Positions 25,450 through 33,710 of a DNA stretch of 64,000 bases are shown here, piece after piece. This stretch comes from Rhizobium sp. Root1334 (lineage in GTDB: Bacteria > Pseudomonadota > Alphaproteobacteria > Rhizobiales > Rhizobiaceae), in assembly GCF_001426665.1 (NCBI RefSeq), contig NZ_LMEY01000001.1, positions 871,000 to 934,999 of the forward strand, written 5' to 3'. A program made the translations under genes and the position numbers. Under the pieces are notes generated by a model. It saw only the letters and a program-made list of their open reading frames with translations. It was not told the origin of the DNA and did no database searches. The stretch's first letter is position 1, and each line of letters begins with the position of its first letter.

Positions 25450-26748
25450 ATGACTTTGCAAAATGCGCCGCAACAGCGTGTCTTCCTGTTTCTGCAAGGA
25501 CCATCCTCGCCGATCTTTGCCAAGACCGCCGACCGGCTGGAAGCCAAGGGCCATCCCTGCCTGCGGATCAATCTAAATCCGGGTGACCAGATTTTCTGGC
25601 GGCGCAAGGGCGGGTACAATTACCGTGGCCGTGCCGGAAACGACTGGCGCACCTATGTTGCCTCTTTCATGGACCGGCATGCGGTCACGGACCTCGTCCT
25701 CCTTGGAGAGGAACGTCCCTACCATCTCACTGCAATTGATGCAGCCAAGGACCGTGACATAACGGTATCGGTCGTCGAGATGGGCTACCTTCGGCCGGAC
25801 TGGCTGACACTTGAACGCAACGGGATGTCATCCAATTCGCATTTCCCCAACGATCCGCAGCAGATCGTCGAAGCGGCCCATACCCTTCCGGAACCGGATT
25901 GGACGAGACGTTACAGCCAGAGCTTTACAGTCGAGGCCGCCTATGACCTCCTATACAATCTGCCGAATGTTTTCCTGTGGTTTCTGTTTCCGCACTATCG
26001 CCGCCACGCCCTGTTTCATCCCCTGGCGGAATATGCCGGCTGGATAATACGGCTGACGAGCGGCAGAAAAAGAGCCGTAGCCGCAACAATGCTTGTTGAG
26101 AACATGCTTGCCGGCGACATTTCGTTTTTCGTTTTCCCGTTGCAATTGCAAACTGATTTCCAGTTACGGGCGCATTCACCCTATAATGATCAACGCGAAG
26201 CAATCACCGAGGTGATCACGTCCTTTGCCGCTCACGCCCCGCGCGCATCCCAGCTCGTGGTCAAAGTACATCCCCTCGACAACGGGCTTATCGACTGGCG
26301 GGCCTATGCTGGAGAACTGGCAACCAGGCTTGGCGTTGGCGGGCGAGTGCAGTTCCTGGATGGGGGCGACCTGAATGCGCTGCTGGCAAAAACCGCTGGC
26401 GTTGTCACCATCAACTCCACAGTCGGGCTTCATGCCTTGCAACTGGGTACACCCGTTAAAGTGCTGGGAACGGCCGTCTTCGACATTGCCAAGCTTAGCG
26501 ATCAGCAAGAGCTCGATCAATTCTGGGCGGCGCCAACAATCCCGCAGGAGCCGGTCCAATCAGCCTTTTTTCGCTTGCTTGCGGCGGCAATTCAGGTTCG
26601 GGGCAATTTCTACTCGGCCACCGGCACGGATGCCGGCGCAGAGGCGATCGCCGAAAGGCTACACGCCCGATCGATCAATCAACCCGGCGCCTTCATCGAC
26701 CCGCCTCCGCGCAAGAAACCGCACAAAAGAGGCTCTCGTTCTCATTGA
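25450..26748 (+). CDS. rkpJ: RkpJ, KpsS-like capsule Kdo-linker/export protein
   Basis: A 432-residue cytoplasmic protein of the capsule polysaccharide synthesis family (KpsS/KpsC-like). Motifs include an N-terminal FLFLQGPSSPIF segment, FPLQLQTDFQLRAHSPY in the middle, VKVHPLDNG and the C-terminal NSTVGLHALQLGTPVKVLG. KpsS-type enzymes add the first Kdo to the lipid of group 2 capsules. The basic C-terminus (RKKPHKRGSR) is unusual. The ATG at 25450 has an AGGG ribosome site and avoids overlap with rkpI; an in-frame ATG at 25387 would overlap it. Together with KpsC- and KpsF-like genes at 37-39.7 kb it implies a poly-Kdo linker. Confidence 0.85.
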   Translation: MTLQNAPQQRVFLFLQGPSSPIFAKTADRLEAKGHPCLRINLNPGDQIFWRRKGGYNYRGRAGNDWRTYVASFMDRHAVTDLVLLGEERPYHLTAIDAAKDRDITVSVVEMGYLRPDWLTLERNGMSSNSHFPNDPQQIVEAAHTLPEPDWTRRYSQSFTVEAAYDLLYNLPNVFLWFLFPHYRRHALFHPLAEYAGWIIRLTSGRKRAVAATMLVENMLAGDISFFVFPLQLQTDFQLRAHSPYNDQREAITEVITSFAAHAPRASQLVVKVHPLDNGLIDWRAYAGELATRLGVGGRVQFLDGGDLNALLAKTAGVVTINSTVGLHALQLGTPVKVLGTAVFDIAKLSDQQELDQFWAAPTIPQEPVQSAFFRLLAAAIQVRGNFYSATGTDAGAEAIAERLHARSINQPGAFIDPPPRKKPHKRGSRSH

Positions 26749-26778
26749 CCGGCCCGGCCTCGACGTGTTTACGCCGTC

Positions 26779-27453
26779 TCAGCGGGACTTGCTGCTTTCG
26801 ATCAGGGCGAGCACAAGCGTAGAAAGTAACGTAAGAGGCGGGGTCGCGGCGCTCTGGGGCTTGGAACTTTCGTTCGGGCTGAGGCCCACCTTGCCAACGG
26901 GTTTATCATCAGCATCCACGCCGCTATTGCCGAGCGTCCACCATCCGTTGCGCAAAATCTTTTCGATCACGAAGGTTGCAACGTCAAGCGAGCGCGAGGG
27001 TGAACCTGGCGGCAGGACGTCAGCTGACGTCGGATTACGCTCATTCATCACCGAATAATAGACACGCCGGATATCGTCATCGATGTCGTCGGTGCCTTCA
27101 GATGCAGTATTGATCTTCTGCCTGAGCTTGCGCAGGTCGGCGACAGTGACGGTCAGGGTGTCCGCTATACCGTTCAGCTCCTCGGCAAAGACATCCGGGT
27201 TGCTGCCATCCTCCGTAAACAGCTCAGAAAGCGCGGAGCCCGGGGCTGCCTGGCGATTGCGAATAACCTTTGCAGCGCCCCGGATACCATCGCGAAAAGC
27301 CTCTTTACGCATTTCGTCCTGCTTCGCAATCAGCGCCGAAGTGGCGGAACAGACTTCGAGAAGAAGCGTCGATGCATTTTGATCCGGGGATGCCAACGCC
27401 ACTTCTCTCGCCTTTGCGAGAAGGTCATTCAGAGACGATATTTGATCGGTCAT
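26779..27453 (-). CDS. unrecognised 224-residue protein in the capsule locus
   Basis: I do not recognise this protein. The first 140 residues look helical and charged (two stretches with heptad-like spacing around 5-60 and 90-125). A middle motif (RRVYYSVMNERNPTS) and a hydrophobic/aromatic stretch (ATFVIEKILRNGWWTLG) follow, then a Ser/Pro-rich linker and a C-terminal hydrophobic tail (TLLSTLVLALIESS). There is no signal peptide. It converges with rkpJ (30-base gap) and lies 51 bases beyond the stop of the GT4 gene at 27505, reading the same way, so it may be last in that operon. Its codon style resembles coding DNA. A role in capsule assembly is only positional inference. Confidence 0.55.
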   Translation of the reverse strand: MTDQISSLNDLLAKAREVALASPDQNASTLLLEVCSATSALIAKQDEMRKEAFRDGIRGAAKVIRNRQAAPGSALSELFTEDGSNPDVFAEELNGIADTLTVTVADLRKLRQKINTASEGTDDIDDDIRRVYYSVMNERNPTSADVLPPGSPSRSLDVATFVIEKILRNGWWTLGNSGVDADDKPVGKVGLSPNESSKPQSAATPPLTLLSTLVLALIESSKSR

Positions 27454-27504
27454 CGACGGCCTGATTTCTGCGTCATAAAATTTATGCCTGACGATTAAAG
27501 TATC

Positions 27505-28833
27505 TTATTTGAACTTTGCATAAAGATCTTGCAGGCGCTCGCGGTATTTCTCCGGGGAAAACAGCTTCGCCCGTTCCATACCAACGGCCTGATAGTGCTC
27601 CACCAGTCCATCGTCATTTGCCATATCTCTTATGGCCTGCGAGATTGCATTAACATTGTAGGGATCGACGATCAACGCACTGTCCCCCGCCACCTCCGGG
27701 TTAGCACCTTCACTGCCGGTGATGACGGCAGTACCCAATTGCATCGCCTCCAGGATTGGCAGCCCGAAACCCTCGTACAACGAGGGAAACACGACGGCTC
27801 TCGCACAGCGGATCAGGGACGTCAGCAAATTGAGAGGGAGATACTCCAGCCGGATGACAGAGGACGTTTTCGAGACATGGCCGACTGTCGGATCGCTAAA
27901 CTGTTTCTTCGCTGATTTGTCCGTGTCCTGAGGAACGCCGAGGAGACGAAGTTCATTTGCGTTCTTCCAGACCAGCTGGCCAACGATAACAAGCGGGCGA
28001 TTCGTCTGGCTCGCAAGATAGGCCTCGATGATACGGGCGACATTCTTTTTCGGTTCGATCGCGCCGAAAAACAGGAAATACTCCTTGTGTTCGAGGCCGA
28101 AAATGGATTGGACCTCTTGACGAACTTCATCCTCGGGACGGTTGAGAATATAGCTCGGCAGACTGGCCGCCTGATAGGTGTTGGTCACGCGGCTTTCATC
28201 AACGCCGAGCAAGTCGATAATATCTCTCTTGGAAACTTCCGAAACCGTAACGATGTGATCCGCTTTCTCGCTGATACGCCGGACCTTCTTCAAGAACTCT
28301 CTCTTGTTGTCGAGTGTCGTATAGGGCAACCTCAGTGGCACGAGATCGTGGATCGTATAGAGATTAGCAGCGTTCTTCAGTGTTACGGGCAGCGGATAGG
28401 TCCAATGCGCGATGTCAGCCGCACCGGGATAATCGACGTTCAAAAATTGGCCATAGGTCCGGAAGTGCCAGCGGGAGATCGTGTAGAGATCACGCGCATT
28501 GAAGATTCTATCATGCACAGGAAGCCCGCCCGCAGCGGTTCTTGCGATAACTTTACCGGTTATCGGAACCTGCCTTGCCGTAGCGCCCAGCGGCGAAGTG
28601 ATGAGGCGCTTGACGATGTCCTGGGTCTTCATCCGCTTTATCGAGGGATCAAAAAAGCTGACTTCTGCCAGAAGTTCGTTTTTTCCGGCCGATGACCGGA
28701 CCCCGTACATCAAGTCCACCTGATGACCAAGCGCCGTCAGTTGCTCGCTCAGATTCCGGGCATAGGTCGCAACCCCCGTTCCCTTTTCCAGGGCAAGATT
28801 ATAGCCATCAACCATGATGCGGGCATTGGACAT
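27505..28833 (-). CDS. GT4-family glycosyltransferase
   Basis: A 442-residue GT-B glycosyltransferase. The N-terminal acceptor domain starts with VDGYNLALEKGTGVATYAR, a glycine-rich loop typical of GT4 enzymes, and has YTIHDLVPLRLP. The donor domain contains FFGAIEPKKN and the E-x7-E element in FPSLYEGFGLPILEAM, which binds the nucleotide sugar. It probably adds one sugar, with retention, to the capsule repeat or linker in the cytoplasm. An AGGA lies about 10 bases before the ATG. About 500 bases without a gene separate it from the KpsT-like ATPase upstream. The sugar cannot be read from sequence. Confidence 0.85.
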   Translation of the reverse strand: MSNARIMVDGYNLALEKGTGVATYARNLSEQLTALGHQVDLMYGVRSSAGKNELLAEVSFFDPSIKRMKTQDIVKRLITSPLGATARQVPITGKVIARTAAGGLPVHDRIFNARDLYTISRWHFRTYGQFLNVDYPGAADIAHWTYPLPVTLKNAANLYTIHDLVPLRLPYTTLDNKREFLKKVRRISEKADHIVTVSEVSKRDIIDLLGVDESRVTNTYQAASLPSYILNRPEDEVRQEVQSIFGLEHKEYFLFFGAIEPKKNVARIIEAYLASQTNRPLVIVGQLVWKNANELRLLGVPQDTDKSAKKQFSDPTVGHVSKTSSVIRLEYLPLNLLTSLIRCARAVVFPSLYEGFGLPILEAMQLGTAVITGSEGANPEVAGDSALIVDPYNVNAISQAIRDMANDDGLVEHYQAVGMERAKLFSPEKYRERLQDLYAKFK

Positions 28834-29331
28834 GAATTAATAATCCTAGTTGTTGCTGGCTATACCAGATCTGGATGATGCATTCCGTCAAGCCTGGATC
28901 CTTGCGCAAGCGCTTGACAGGGGAAGCCCGGCACCGGGTGTGATTAAGCAGTCGATTGCTATCTAGGGGATTGCCATATGGGACGCAACCTCATGCATTC
29001 CTAATCCGCATGCAGCGCCATTCTCGACGGTCGTTCCGAACCGCCAGAGAATGGCGGCACGCTGAAAAAAGCTCTTGATTTGGCCGAGACCGAGTGATTG
29101 TTCACTGAACGCCGCAAGTGGCTACTCGGTTTAGCCAGCCACCTCCAAAATTGGCAATACCTCCGGATTTCCATCGCCCATAAGGATCGGCAGCGATTAC
29201 ATCAAAGCGACGTACATCGCCCTGTACCTTCAAGCGCAATGCGATGTTCCGGCGGAAACAACCCGATCGGTCTCTCGGTTTTCTGACAAAAAAATACAAG
29301 CAGCAAGGCGGCTGAAGACAGCCATTTGCAG
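28834..29331. other. 498-base non-coding stretch with a 10-bp inverted repeat
   Basis: Short open frames exist on both strands (about 29100-29300) but have no convincing ribosome site or composition. The stretch is less GC-rich than the genome core. CGCCATTCTC (29016-29025) and GAGAATGGCG (29047-29056) form a perfect 10-bp inverted repeat, possibly a terminator for the ATPase gene or the remnant of a mobile element. The promoter of the GT4 gene probably lies at its left end; I cannot place it. Confidence 0.4.
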
Positions 29332-30048
29332 TTATACCGGAATCACATCGTTGTCTTCGCCATCCGCGACATGCTCGAGTTCTCCGGCACCGTCCTTGAG
29401 TTTATCCTTTCCGAACCAGTTTTCCGCCTCTTCGGCAGAATCGACTTCTCGAAGCATGAAATCGTCAATGATAAAAAAATCACTGCAATATTTCTTCAAC
29501 AAGCTCGGTGAGGAAGTCACCATAAGAAAGCCCGCCGACTGCATGCGGTCCAAAACAAGTTGTTCGCATTGGGCTCTGAATGCCCCACGTCCACCGATGA
29601 TGCTCTCATCGACAATATAGGTCTCAAAAGGGATGGCATAACAGGAGGTGAACAGAAGCTTTGTGCGTTCATCCCGATTAAGATGCTTGAATGGCTTGTC
29701 GATCGATTTCCCTATTCCCGTGAAATCCAGCACGAACCGGATAATGGGAACCGGGTCGAAACCGAAGACACGGCATAGAAAGGCCAGATTTTCGCGGCCG
29801 GTCAGTGCCCCGTTGAAAACGCCGCCAGAAGCCACTGGAAACGAGACAAGCGACGATCGCCGCACTCTGCCAATATCGGGCCGCAGCTTTCCCGTCATCA
29901 GATTAGCGACAACAGTCTTTCCACTGCGCGGCGGCGCAAGGATGCCGGTCAGACGATCCGGTCTGAATTCAGCATTCGCCCCTTCCAGCACCTTGGTCCG
30001 GTGGGACTTCTGCCTCAGCGTCTTGTGAACATTAATAAACTCGATCAT
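29332..30048 (-). CDS. degenerate KpsT-like capsule ABC ATPase
   Basis: A 238-residue protein that aligns end to end with KpsT, the ATPase of Kps-type capsule exporters; the family hallmark SFPVASGGVFNG...LTGREN (69-86) is clear. Its ATPase motifs are eroded. Walker A is APPRSGKT (38-45), keeping K44. The signature LSSGM-type motif is replaced by LNRDER (123-128). Walker B YIVDE (144-148) is kept. The switch His is replaced by Ser (S179 in LMVTSS). It may be a slow or regulatory ATPase, or work with a second, canonical subunit. It is co-transcribed with the GT4 gene upstream (12-base gap) and lies on the opposite strand to the KpsM-like permease at 36358. GAGG lies 8 bases before the start. 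Confidence 0.78.
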   Translation of the reverse strand: MIEFINVHKTLRQKSHRTKVLEGANAEFRPDRLTGILAPPRSGKTVVANLMTGKLRPDIGRVRRSSLVSFPVASGGVFNGALTGRENLAFLCRVFGFDPVPIIRFVLDFTGIGKSIDKPFKHLNRDERTKLLFTSCYAIPFETYIVDESIIGGRGAFRAQCEQLVLDRMQSAGFLMVTSSPSLLKKYCSDFFIIDDFMLREVDSAEEAENWFGKDKLKDGAGELEHVADGEDNDVIPV

Positions 30049-30060
30049 CGCATCCGCCTC

Positions 30061-31230
30061 TCATCGGCTATCTCTATGCCCGCCTGCTCTTGCGGCAATC
30101 TCTGCGAGCCAACCGATCCCGTCCAGGGGATTCAGAAAAGTCGTACCAGGTGGACCAACCTCCCGAAACACAGGAATATCGGACGCTATGCAGGGGACAC
30201 CAAGAGCCGCTGCCTCCAACATGGGAATGCCGAGCCCCTCAGCAAAGGACGGAAACAGAAGAGCACTTGCCTGTTGCAACATCGTCTGAACGTCAAAATC
30301 CGAAAGGCCGTAAAACACGAAGACCGAGTCCCTAATCGCCTCGCAGCGCTCCAGCATGTCTACTACATTCTCATTTTCCCAGCCGAGTTTTCCGATAATG
30401 CACAGACGTGGCGAACCTTCCCGCTGCGCCAATTCACGCCACACCTGCAGCAGAAGAAGGTGGTTTTTTCTGGGCTCGATCGTGCCGAGCACAATGAAGA
30501 ACGGCCCCCTATTCTCCAGAAACGCTTTCACGTGCGGCGCTAAGGGTCTTTCTAGTGCACGCTGGAAATCCAGTGTCGGCACGACGACGTCCGTCGCTTT
30601 CAAAGTCCAGCCGTTCGCCGACGCGAATGCCAAGACACGTCGATGCGTATCCCACGAATTGCTGACGGCGATCACCGGAGCATCCGTCAGTTCTTTCAGA
30701 AAATCGAGGAATTGCTGCTTCGTTTCAGGCCGCTGGTATTCCGGATATTCGATGGGAATGAGGTCGTGAATATAAATAAGGCGTTGCATCTTGCGATGCG
30801 GATCGAGACGCCGCATCGCTCCTTTGATCTTCCCAACACCCGAATGCGAAGCCACCACATAGGTCGTTTGTTCGGATATTATCTTTCCACTCAGGGGCAG
30901 GAAATTCCGAACGAAAGGCTCGTTCTTCAGCCGGAACTTGCTAAGGGGGCTCTCTTTTTCTTTGAGCACGGCATCATCGTTCCAGCCATACCGAAGGTGT
31001 TCAAGAACGGCCTCTCCGAAATCCTGCGGCAGAATGCAGACGCCATGGGGGCCGGCATAAACAAAATGACATTTGGCGCCAAATCGCTCGAAAAGGTCCA
31101 GACCGATTGCCAGGTCGATACGATCCACGCCTGTGCCGAAGGATTTTCCGTAACTGCGGACAAGCCGCGAAATATCAAAAAGAACACGCGGCGTTTCAAT
31201 CGAAAGAGGCCGCATAGAAAGACGATACAT
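30061..31230 (-). CDS. GT4-family glycosyltransferase
   Basis: A 389-residue GT-B enzyme. The N-terminal domain has ISRLVRSYGKSFGTGVDRID and IYIHDLIPIEYPEY. The donor domain has LGTIEPRKNH and FPSFAEGLGIPMLEAAALG, the nucleotide-sugar E-x7-E element. It resembles the rhamnosyl/mannosyltransferase-like GT4 enzymes of polysaccharide loci, but the sugar cannot be assigned. It is the first gene of a leftward unit with the KpsT-like ATPase. The ATG at 31230 has AGG about 5 bases upstream. The divergent pyruvyltransferase-family gene begins 194 bases away. Confidence 0.85.
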   Translation of the reverse strand: MYRLSMRPLSIETPRVLFDISRLVRSYGKSFGTGVDRIDLAIGLDLFERFGAKCHFVYAGPHGVCILPQDFGEAVLEHLRYGWNDDAVLKEKESPLSKFRLKNEPFVRNFLPLSGKIISEQTTYVVASHSGVGKIKGAMRRLDPHRKMQRLIYIHDLIPIEYPEYQRPETKQQFLDFLKELTDAPVIAVSNSWDTHRRVLAFASANGWTLKATDVVVPTLDFQRALERPLAPHVKAFLENRGPFFIVLGTIEPRKNHLLLLQVWRELAQREGSPRLCIIGKLGWENENVVDMLERCEAIRDSVFVFYGLSDFDVQTMLQQASALLFPSFAEGLGIPMLEAAALGVPCIASDIPVFREVGPPGTTFLNPLDGIGWLAEIAARAGGHRDSR

Positions 31231-31424
31231 TTATGCCTACAGGTCCCGACTATTCTCACCCGCGCCAAATGCTGTTCATGGGCGAACAGGACTTTATATC
31301 GGGTTGCACCTGCGCCACTTTCGCACATTAAAGCCGTGTGGTATAGGCCGCCGTAACTGAAACGGCGATGGCATCTTCAGGGGAATGTATCTGAAGCCTT
31401 TATCGTAAGCCAGTATGGTGAAAT

Positions 31425-32501
31425 TTGTCGCAAGAACTCCTTGATATCATTCGCTCCGAAAAAGCGATCCCCCTGTCGTGGGTTACCACCCGCAAAGATC
31501 AGAACTACCTCAACCTGGGCGACGCCCTTTCTCCCGTCATCGTCTCCATGATGTCGGGTTTACCGGTCACTCATACAGCCACGAAGTCGAACACCGTGAG
31601 ACTGGCGGCAGTCGGCACGATCGGCCATATGTTTGCGGGTGGTAATGTATCCTTCTGGGGAACGGGAACGTCTCCAAGCGCCAATCCCAATCAGTCGGAA
31701 CAACCGAAGATTCCTTACACCCGGCCCGCCGATACCCGGTTTCACACCTATGCAACACGCGGGCCGTTCAGCCGGCGGATTCTGACGCCTGATGCAACCG
31801 GCCCCGCAGTTTATGGCGACCCTTTGTGGCTTCTGCCGCGCTTTCACGAGGCTCCTAAGGAAAAGACCTACGAACTGGGTGTGATTCTGCACCTGTCGGA
31901 ACTGGCGGACCGGGAGCATGAAGCGCATCCGAAGGCGGATACGCTTCGTCACGGCATTGACAGCGCCGACCGGCAAACAGTGAAGCTGATCAATACGGTA
32001 ACGCCCGTCTCAATAGAGGGCCTGAGAGAACGGCTCGACGAGATTCTGGCTTGCAAGCGGATCGTCTCGACAAGCCTCCATGGCATGGTGTTCGCCGAAT
32101 CCTATGGCATTCCCTGCCTTTATTTCTCCCCGAGGTCCAGAACACCGGGATTGGGGCGGATCGACCTGACGCTTGAGGAAGGACTTGACCTCAGATTCGT
32201 GGATCTCTACCGTGGCCTCGGGCTGAACCAGCTTGATGTATGGTATCAGCCGCGCAATGAGCAAACGGACTGGGAGACACTGATCCGGACAATTGACCGC
32301 GTCTGGGAACAGAAATACCTCGACGAAGATCCGCTCATTGAATCCTTCCCACTTCCTTCATCGTCCATGTTGGAAAAGGGTCCGACGGGCAGCGCATTTG
32401 ATCACCCCTTGATTCGTGCCGTACCAGTTGGCCGGGAACCCAGCCTTGCCGAACGCGCCAAACGCGGCCCGCTTGCACGGCTTTTCCGGCGGCTGCGATA
32501 G
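31425..32501 (+). CDS. polysaccharide pyruvyltransferase-family protein 1
   Basis: A 358-residue protein of the PF04230 family (ExoV, CsaB, WcaK). Seen are LNLGDALSPVIVSMMSG near residues 27-43, GDPLWLLPRF in the middle and the hallmark STSLHGMVFAESYGIPCLYF-type segment. Members transfer pyruvate from PEP to a sugar as a ketal, adding negative charge; some act as glycosyltransferases. The start is probably TTG at 31425, because an in-frame stop lies just upstream and the tandem paralogue begins at a similar point. Its last 30 residues are basic (RAKRGPLARLFRRLR), perhaps a membrane contact. Four bases separate its stop from the first possible start codon of the paralogue. Confidence 0.8.
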   Translation: MSQELLDIIRSEKAIPLSWVTTRKDQNYLNLGDALSPVIVSMMSGLPVTHTATKSNTVRLAAVGTIGHMFAGGNVSFWGTGTSPSANPNQSEQPKIPYTRPADTRFHTYATRGPFSRRILTPDATGPAVYGDPLWLLPRFHEAPKEKTYELGVILHLSELADREHEAHPKADTLRHGIDSADRQTVKLINTVTPVSIEGLRERLDEILACKRIVSTSLHGMVFAESYGIPCLYFSPRSRTPGLGRIDLTLEEGLDLRFVDLYRGLGLNQLDVWYQPRNEQTDWETLIRTIDRVWEQKYLDEDPLIESFPLPSSSMLEKGPTGSAFDHPLIRAVPVGREPSLAERAKRGPLARLFRRLR

Positions 32502-32516
32502 AGGGTGTTTGTCTCC

Positions 32517-33560
32517 ATGGGATTAAAAACTGTCAAACGCTTGTTGCGCTTGGAAATTCCTCCGGCGGCAGGAGTGTTCTCCAAGGAACGATCAGGTCGA
32601 CAAAAAAGGATCCGGTTGTCCTGGGTCTGGTCCACCAAACAGCATCCGGATGCGAACCTCGGCGACGCCCTGAGCGCCGTGATGGTGTCCGCCATGTCGG
32701 GGTTGGAAATCAAGCCCGCAGCCTTCAATCATTCTGAAGAGAGAATGGCTGCAGTCGGCACCATAGGCCATGCACAGAGCGGTGGAAAAGTGCATATCTG
32801 GGGTACTGGCTTTGATTTGAACCGCGGGCCGACCGGCGCCGTTGGGGCGTATCAGGTACCGGAAGACACCACATTGGTCGTTCACGCTGTGCGGGGAAAG
32901 CAGACGGCGATGGGATTGCGCAGGCTTGGCGTGGAAGTGCCCGACATTTTCGGCGACCCCGTCTGGTTCCTGCCACGTCTCTTTCCTTTTACCGATCTCA
33001 AGAAAAAATATGAACTGGGCGTCATCGTCCATATTTCCGAACTGGACGAACCCACAGCGCGAGCCACTGTTCGCAAAAATCTCACGCGTTATAATATCCC
33101 GCCCGAACTCGCGGAAAATATTAGGATAATCAATACTTATACCGACGCCAACCTGACCGGCATGCGCGACAAGATTGAGGAAATAGTCTCCTGCCGCCGC
33201 ATTCTTTCCACCAGTCTTCATGGTTTGGTCATTGCTGAGACGTACAACATCCCGTGCGCTTGGTTCTCAACCAACCGGGGCGAGTCCGGCTCTCTGCCGA
33301 TCGACGGATCACGGGCAATCGATCATCGCATGATCGATTTCTACGGCGGCGCAGAGCGGGATTCGGTGTTGAGCTATCTACATCCGCTTCATGAGGAAAC
33401 GGACTGGGAAAAGGCAATGGCATTCATCGATACACATTGGCAGCCACTGGATTACTCCGGAGAGGCACTTTTCAATGCGTTTCCCCTGCCTCGCGCGGTC
33501 CGCTTCGAGGACAAGGTGTGGCGGTGTCCATCAGAAGTGTTGCAAAAAAACCGTTATTGA
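32517..33560 (+). CDS. polysaccharide pyruvyltransferase-family protein 2
   Basis: A 347-residue paralogue of the preceding protein, sharing LSWV...NLGDALSAVMVSAMSGL, AAVGTIGH, GDPVWFLPRL, ELGVIVHISEL and STSLHGLVIAETYNIPCAWF in the same order, so the pair arose by duplication. The two have diverged clearly, which suggests different acceptors or linkages. The ATG at 32517 has GAGGG about 11 bases upstream; a GTG at 32505 is an alternative. Role inferred: decoration of the capsule repeat, with pyruvate or a related group. The export lipoprotein gene follows after 150 bases. Confidence 0.8.
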   Translation: MGLKTVKRLLRLEIPPAAGVFSKERSGRQKRIRLSWVWSTKQHPDANLGDALSAVMVSAMSGLEIKPAAFNHSEERMAAVGTIGHAQSGGKVHIWGTGFDLNRGPTGAVGAYQVPEDTTLVVHAVRGKQTAMGLRRLGVEVPDIFGDPVWFLPRLFPFTDLKKKYELGVIVHISELDEPTARATVRKNLTRYNIPPELAENIRIINTYTDANLTGMRDKIEEIVSCRRILSTSLHGLVIAETYNIPCAWFSTNRGESGSLPIDGSRAIDHRMIDFYGGAERDSVLSYLHPLHEETDWEKAMAFIDTHWQPLDYSGEALFNAFPLPRAVRFEDKVWRCPSEVLQKNRY

Positions 33561-33710
33561 TCGGTCTTCGTTGATGTTGTGTGTCGCCTTTAACTCAAAC
33601 CTGTTCTTTCGTCAGGCAATGTCATTGTCTGGACGCTGACGGTGCGATATCCAAGACGCAAATCGAGTTTGAAAATGGGCTTGGATAAGAGCCGGCAGTG
33701 CAGGGTTACC

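Noticed and set aside
29098-29299. Short overlapping frames on both strands in the capsule gap
   Set aside because: Neither has a ribosome site or coding-like composition; more likely non-coding.
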